Assembly (NCBI RefSeq): GCF_024298925.1
Contig: NZ_CP101283.1
Coordinates: 3,911,001 to 3,975,000, forward strand
Origin: Phenylobacterium sp. LH3H17
Lineage (GTDB): Bacteria; Pseudomonadota; Alphaproteobacteria; Caulobacterales; Caulobacteraceae
DNA: 64,000 nt
Direction of reading: 5' to 3'
Shown: piece by piece, positions 61,119 through 64,000 of the stretch
Layout: each line of letters starts with the position of its first letter
Position numbering within the stretch: position 1 is the stretch's first letter
Translations under genes and position numbers: made by a program
The notes under the pieces: model-generated
Database searches by the model: none
What the model was told of the DNA's origin: nothing
What the model saw: the letters and a program-made list of their open reading frames with translations, nothing else

Positions 61119-62262
61119 CGCCCGCCTCTGCGTCCCTCGTCAGCATGTAGACCCGGGACAAATAGGTCGAGATCGCGACCACGCCGAGCAACATGACCAT
61201 CGTGTAGAGAACGCCGATCCCGACGGTGGCCAGCCCCATGGTCTCCGCCTCGGGTGTGGTGTCGATGAGGTCCAGAAGAGCTAGGGCGAGCCAGAGCGGT
61301 CCGGCGGTCAGTATGGCGCCCCAATAGAAGCCAAGGCCAAGGGTCCGCGCCTGGAAGGCGGCGGTGGAGGCGTTTAGGCTCGCGCCCACCGCCAAGCCAG
61401 GAAAGACCGCGGCGAAAGGCGCCGCGCCCAACAGTAACAAGGCCGAGATCGCGAATCTCAGAATCGCCTCGGCTGCCTCGGCCTCGACCGCGATGCCCGT
61501 CAGCAGGCCCACGCCGCGCGACACTGCCAGGTCCTCGATCCCGTTCAGGACGCTGAGCGCGATGACCAAGCGCCACACATAGCTCCATAGCGGTCTGAAA
61601 GGGCGAGCCAGGAGCGCCGGCGGCTCGCCGCCGACCACGAAGCGGCACCATGCGATCGACAAGACAGGAGTCATCATGGCGTACAGCACGATGATCGCGC
61701 CTAGAACGACCAGCAGCCAAAGCGCCTCACTTCGAGACGCCGCCTCCATCCCGTGAGAGAGGGCCATGAGGGCGAAGAACAGGGCCGCCGTGAAGACCAG
61801 GCAAGGCGTCAGCAGACGCATCAACGGCCCCCGCTGTTTCACCATGAAGCGAAAGACCTGAAGCGCTTCATCAGCGCCCGAGAACCGGACGGGGCGGTTT
61901 TCGTCGGCCTTCGCTCGTTGTATGGCGCGCTCAGAGTCCGCCAATCTCGCGTACGAGCGCGGCAGCATCGCCACCATTATCCCGAGCATGGTGACACCCG
62001 CGGAGATCGCCGGCGCGATCTCGAGGTCAACCGCCAGCAAGCCGACGAATGAGAGCACGACGATAACGACGCCAACGGCCACGAACGCCTTCGGCCACCG
62101 CGACGCGGCGGCCTTCAAGACCTCGCTCCGCAGCGCAATGAACAGGAACACTAGGCCGGCCATCGCGGTGATCACGATGCCGATCTGTTCCTTCCCGAAC
62201 AGCAGCGTTAGAAATACCGCCGAGACCAAGACGGCCGCTAGCGGCCAGAGCTTCTTCGGCAT
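61096..62262 (-). CDS. Multi-pass membrane protein of unknown family
   Basis: 388 aa with about nine hydrophobic helices: two pairs near the N-terminus (to about residue 95), a polar segment (100-145: [23 protein letters not shown]), then a helix-rich C-terminal half with [29 protein letters not shown]. Not recognised. Codon use looks less biased to G/C in third positions than the neighbours, suggesting later arrival. The 3' end overlaps the FtsZ-like gene by 23 nt on the opposite strand. It lies between that gene and zapA. Confidence 0.75.
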   Translation of the reverse strand: MPKKLWPLAAVLVSAVFLTLLFGKEQIGIVITAMAGLVFLFIALRSEVLKAAASRWPKAFVAVGVVIVVLSFVGLLAVDLEIAPAISAGVTMLGIMVAMLPRSYARLADSERAIQRAKADENRPVRFSGADEALQVFRFMVKQRGPLMRLLTPCLVFTAALFFALMALSHGMEAASRSEALWLLVVLGAIIVLYAMMTPVLSIAWCRFVVGGEPPALLARPFRPLWSYVWRLVIALSVLNGIEDLAVSRGVGLLTGIAVEAEAAEAILRFAISALLLLGAAPFAAVFPGLAVGASLNASTAAFQARTLGLGFYWGAILTAGPLWLALALLDLIDTTPEAETMGLATVGIGVLYTMVMLLGVVAISTYLSRVYMLTRDAEAGATDPRTA

Positions 62263-62317
62263 GGTCCCTCCACTTACAGTGGAGCTTCTAGGTTGGAGAG
62301 GGCTAAGGCAAGCGCCC

Positions 62318-62644
62318 CTACTCCGCCGCCAGCTTCTCGATGCGCTTGGCGGCGTTTTCCAGGACGCCGGCCAGCCGGCTCTCGGCGCGGGCGTGGTCGG
62401 ACTGGGCGCGGGCCAGTTCCGCCTGCGCGGCGCCCAGGCGGGTCTTCAGGTCCATCAGCTCATCGGCCAGCAGCAGCGAACCCATGAGGAAGAGGCGCGT
62501 CTCGCCCAGCTGCCCCATGTCCTGCGACACCTGGCGGACCTGGCGGTCGAAGATCCTCGCCAGCTCCATCAGGTGGTTCTCCTGGCCGTCCTCGCAGCCC
62601 ACCGCATAGGGCCGGCCGTTCACATTGATATTGATCTGGGCCAT
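62318..62644 (-). CDS. zapA: Cell division protein ZapA
   Basis: 108 aa. ZapA hallmark start AQININVNGRPYAVGCEDGQE and the helix HLMELARIFDRQVRQV, followed by a long C-terminal coiled coil (LGETRLFLMGSLLLADELMDLK onward). It binds and bundles FtsZ at the Z ring. It follows the zauP-like gene by 3 nt, an operon. The FtsZ-like gene lies 1.2 kb beyond. Confidence 0.93.
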   Translation of the reverse strand: MAQININVNGRPYAVGCEDGQENHLMELARIFDRQVRQVSQDMGQLGETRLFLMGSLLLADELMDLKTRLGAAQAELARAQSDHARAESRLAGVLENAAKRIEKLAAE

Positions 62645-62647
62645 GGC

Positions 62648-62929
62648 TCAGGCCTCCTCGGTCTCTTCGGCGGGGGCGCTGTGCAGGGCGGTCTTGATCT
62701 CGGCGATCGCGCGGCCTAGCGCCGCAGAAGCCTCGGCCCCGGCCGCCTCCAGTTCCTTTTCCCGCGCGCGGGCCTGGTCCAGTTCGGCCGCGAGCCTGGC
62801 GTCGCCCTGCTCGAACAGGCCGCCCTTCGCGCCGCCGCCCTTGCCCAGGCGTTGCTCCAGTTGGGACAGCGCCCGATCCAGCCGCTTCACGGCCTGGTCG
62901 AGGGCGTTCTCGCCCATCGGCTCCCGCAT
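62648..62929 (-). CDS. zauP: ZauP-like coiled-coil Z-ring protein
   Basis: 93 aa from ATG 62929 (MREPMGENALDQAVKRLDRAL); ATG 62917 is an alternative. It is almost wholly coiled coil (LSQLEQRL, ELDQARAREKELEAAGAEA), with an acidic C-terminus. In Caulobacter, a small coiled-coil protein encoded directly upstream of zapA, ZauP, works with ZapA to focus the Z ring. Same order, spacing and character here. Stop to zapA start is 3 nt. Confidence 0.82.
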   Translation of the reverse strand: MREPMGENALDQAVKRLDRALSQLEQRLGKGGGAKGGLFEQGDARLAAELDQARAREKELEAAGAEASAALGRAIAEIKTALHSAPAEETEEA

Positions 62930-63081
62930 GATTCCAAGCTCCGAAAGTGTGACCGTTAATCTATAGACCCGCCCGGGCGCGCGCCGAAACCCGCTGTGTG
63001 CGCGCTGGGTTCCTTGACCCCTCAGGCCCCGCGTGCGACCCCGCGCCCATTCGCGCCCAGACTCATCTCCGGAAGATATTA

Positions 63082-64000
63082 ATGTCCGCATCGCTCCAGA
63101 CCATGGCCGACGCCATCCGCGTGCTTTCGATGGACGCGGTCCACAAGGCCAAGTCCGGTCACCAGGGCATGCCGATGGGCATGGCCGACGTCGCCACGGT
63201 GCTCTGGACCAAGTTCCTGAAGTACGACGCGGCCAAGCCCGACTGGGCCGATCGCGACCGGTTCGTGCTGTCCGCGGGCCACGGTTCGATGCTGATTTAC
63301 GCCCTGCTGCACCTGACCGGCTTCAAGGCCGTGACCATGGATCAGATCCGCGACTTCCGTCAGTGGGGCTCCAACACCGCCGGCCACCCCGAATACGGCC
63401 ACACGCCCGGCGTCGAGACCACCACCGGCCCCCTGGGCCAGGGACTGGCCACCGCCGTCGGCATGGCCATGGCCGAGCGCCACCTCAACTCGCGCTTCGG
63501 CGACGAGGTGGTCGACCACCGCACCTGGGTGATCGCCGGCGACGGCTGCCTGATGGAGGGCGTGAGCCATGAGGCCGCCTCCATCGCCGGACGCTTCAAG
63601 CTGGCCAAGCTCACCGTGCTGTTCGACGACAACAACACCACCATCGACGGCGAGGCGACCATCTCCGAGACCGGCGACCAGTTGGCCCGCTTCAAGTCCT
63701 ACGGCTGGGCGGTGAAGGAGGTCGACGGCCACCACTTCGGCAAGATCGCCGCGGCGATGAAGTGGGCCACGCGCCAGAACCGCCCGACCCTGATCGCCTG
63801 CAAGACCAAGATCTCCAAGGGCGCCGGCCGCAAGGAAGGCGACCCGCACAGCCACGGCTACACCCTGTTCGACGACGAGATCGCCGACGCCCGCCTGGCC
63901 ATGGGCTGGACCCACGCGCCGTTCGAGGTGCCGGACGAGGTGCTGAAGCCCTGGCGTTCGGCCGGGAAGAAGGGCGGCAGGGCCCGCAAGCACTGGCAGG
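63082..64000 (+). CDS. tkt: Transketolase, 5' part only
   Basis: 306 codons visible, cut by the right edge; the family is ~650-670 aa. Starts MSASLQTMADAIRVLSMDAVHKAKSGHQGMPMG, with ThDP/substrate His in SGHQGMPMG. Then VLSAGHGSMLIYALLHLTG, GHPEYGHTPGVETTTGPLGQG, and the ThDP motif GDGCLMEGVSHEAASIAG. It transfers two-carbon units in the pentose phosphate pathway. Divergent from zauP-zapA; the 150-nt gap between contains promoters for both but none I can fix. Confidence 0.96.
   Translation, partial: MSASLQTMADAIRVLSMDAVHKAKSGHQGMPMGMADVATVLWTKFLKYDAAKPDWADRDRFVLSAGHGSMLIYALLHLTGFKAVTMDQIRDFRQWGSNTAGHPEYGHTPGVETTTGPLGQGLATAVGMAMAERHLNSRFGDEVVDHRTWVIAGDGCLMEGVSHEAASIAGRFKLAKLTVLFDDNNTTIDGEATISETGDQLARFKSYGWAVKEVDGHHFGKIAAAMKWATRQNRPTLIACKTKISKGAGRKEGDPHSHGYTLFDDEIADARLAMGWTHAPFEVPDEVLKPWRSAGKKGGRARKHWQ

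Overview
This window is a gene-dense, very GC-rich chromosomal segment from an alphaproteobacterium, almost certainly of the order Caulobacterales (Caulobacter/Phenylobacterium type). The case rests on several things seen together: a TipF-like polarity/flagellum protein, a zauP-zapA-type pair beside transketolase, an ethylmalonyl-CoA-pathway type methylsuccinyl-CoA dehydrogenase, a 6S RNA gene directly in front of the 5-formyltetrahydrofolate cyclo-ligase gene, CIRCE-controlled groESL, HWE/HisKA_2 and hybrid sensor kinases, and short palindromic repeats of a kind common in these genomes. I see no tRNA, rRNA, insertion sequence, integrase, phage or CRISPR array. The window is cut inside typA on the left and inside tkt on the right.

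Layout. 1-3.1 kb: end of typA, then a CHASE3/HisKA_2 kinase with a single-domain response regulator. 3.1-9.7 kb: small metabolic and regulatory genes (two GNATs, an aminotransferase, AraC with a tandem-VOC protein, SDR, epoxide hydrolase), with two copies of one ~48-bp palindrome. 9.7-18.5 kb: extensin-like protein, a divergent MraY-family transferase, a ClpP-like protease, alpha-glucosidase, Rieske and 2OG oxygenases, an unrecognised 335-aa protein, a hydrolase and a GST. 18.6-26.2 kb: probable methylsuccinyl-CoA dehydrogenase, two TetR regulators, cobalamin adenosyltransferase, etfBA and 3-hydroxybutyryl-CoA dehydrogenase, which fit together as parts of acetyl-CoA assimilation or acyl-CoA oxidation. 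26.3-34.2 kb: a co-directional run of tipF, HAD-IIA, MaoC hydratase, ribF, ileS, lspA and a lipoprotein gene, several with 1-4 nt overlaps. 34-42.3 kb: LysR with a divergent ICL/PEPM-family gene, TraB/GumN, mutL, a GDYXXLXY/DUF2157 pair and a hybrid kinase. 42.4-47 kb: an AT-richer stretch with an orphan YjhX-type toxin gene, rsmD, enoyl-CoA hydratase, a pseudouridine synthase with a very long basic repeat tail, and tadA. 47-55.4 kb: alkylsulfatase-like hydrolase, SDR, GNAT/TSUP pair, acyl-CoA dehydrogenase, P-loop protein, VOC protein and a secreted protein. 55.4-58 kb: groES-groEL with heat-shock control. 58-64 kb: tautomerase, ymdB-like phosphodiesterase, fthC, 6S RNA, a tail-less second FtsZ, a membrane protein, zapA, zauP and transketolase.

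Most interesting points. A second, short FtsZ sits between 6S RNA/fthC and the Z-ring modulators zapA/zauP. A MraY-family enzyme lies outside any cell-wall cluster and has an altered histidine motif. A YjhX toxin has no recognised antitoxin. Two CAAAC-N4-GTTTG-like operators lie upstream of lipid-metabolism-type genes, and there is a perfect 16-bp palindrome at the AraC/VOC divergent start. Most of the remaining genes look like ordinary core-genome content. All family assignments are by reading the protein sequences; no database search was run.
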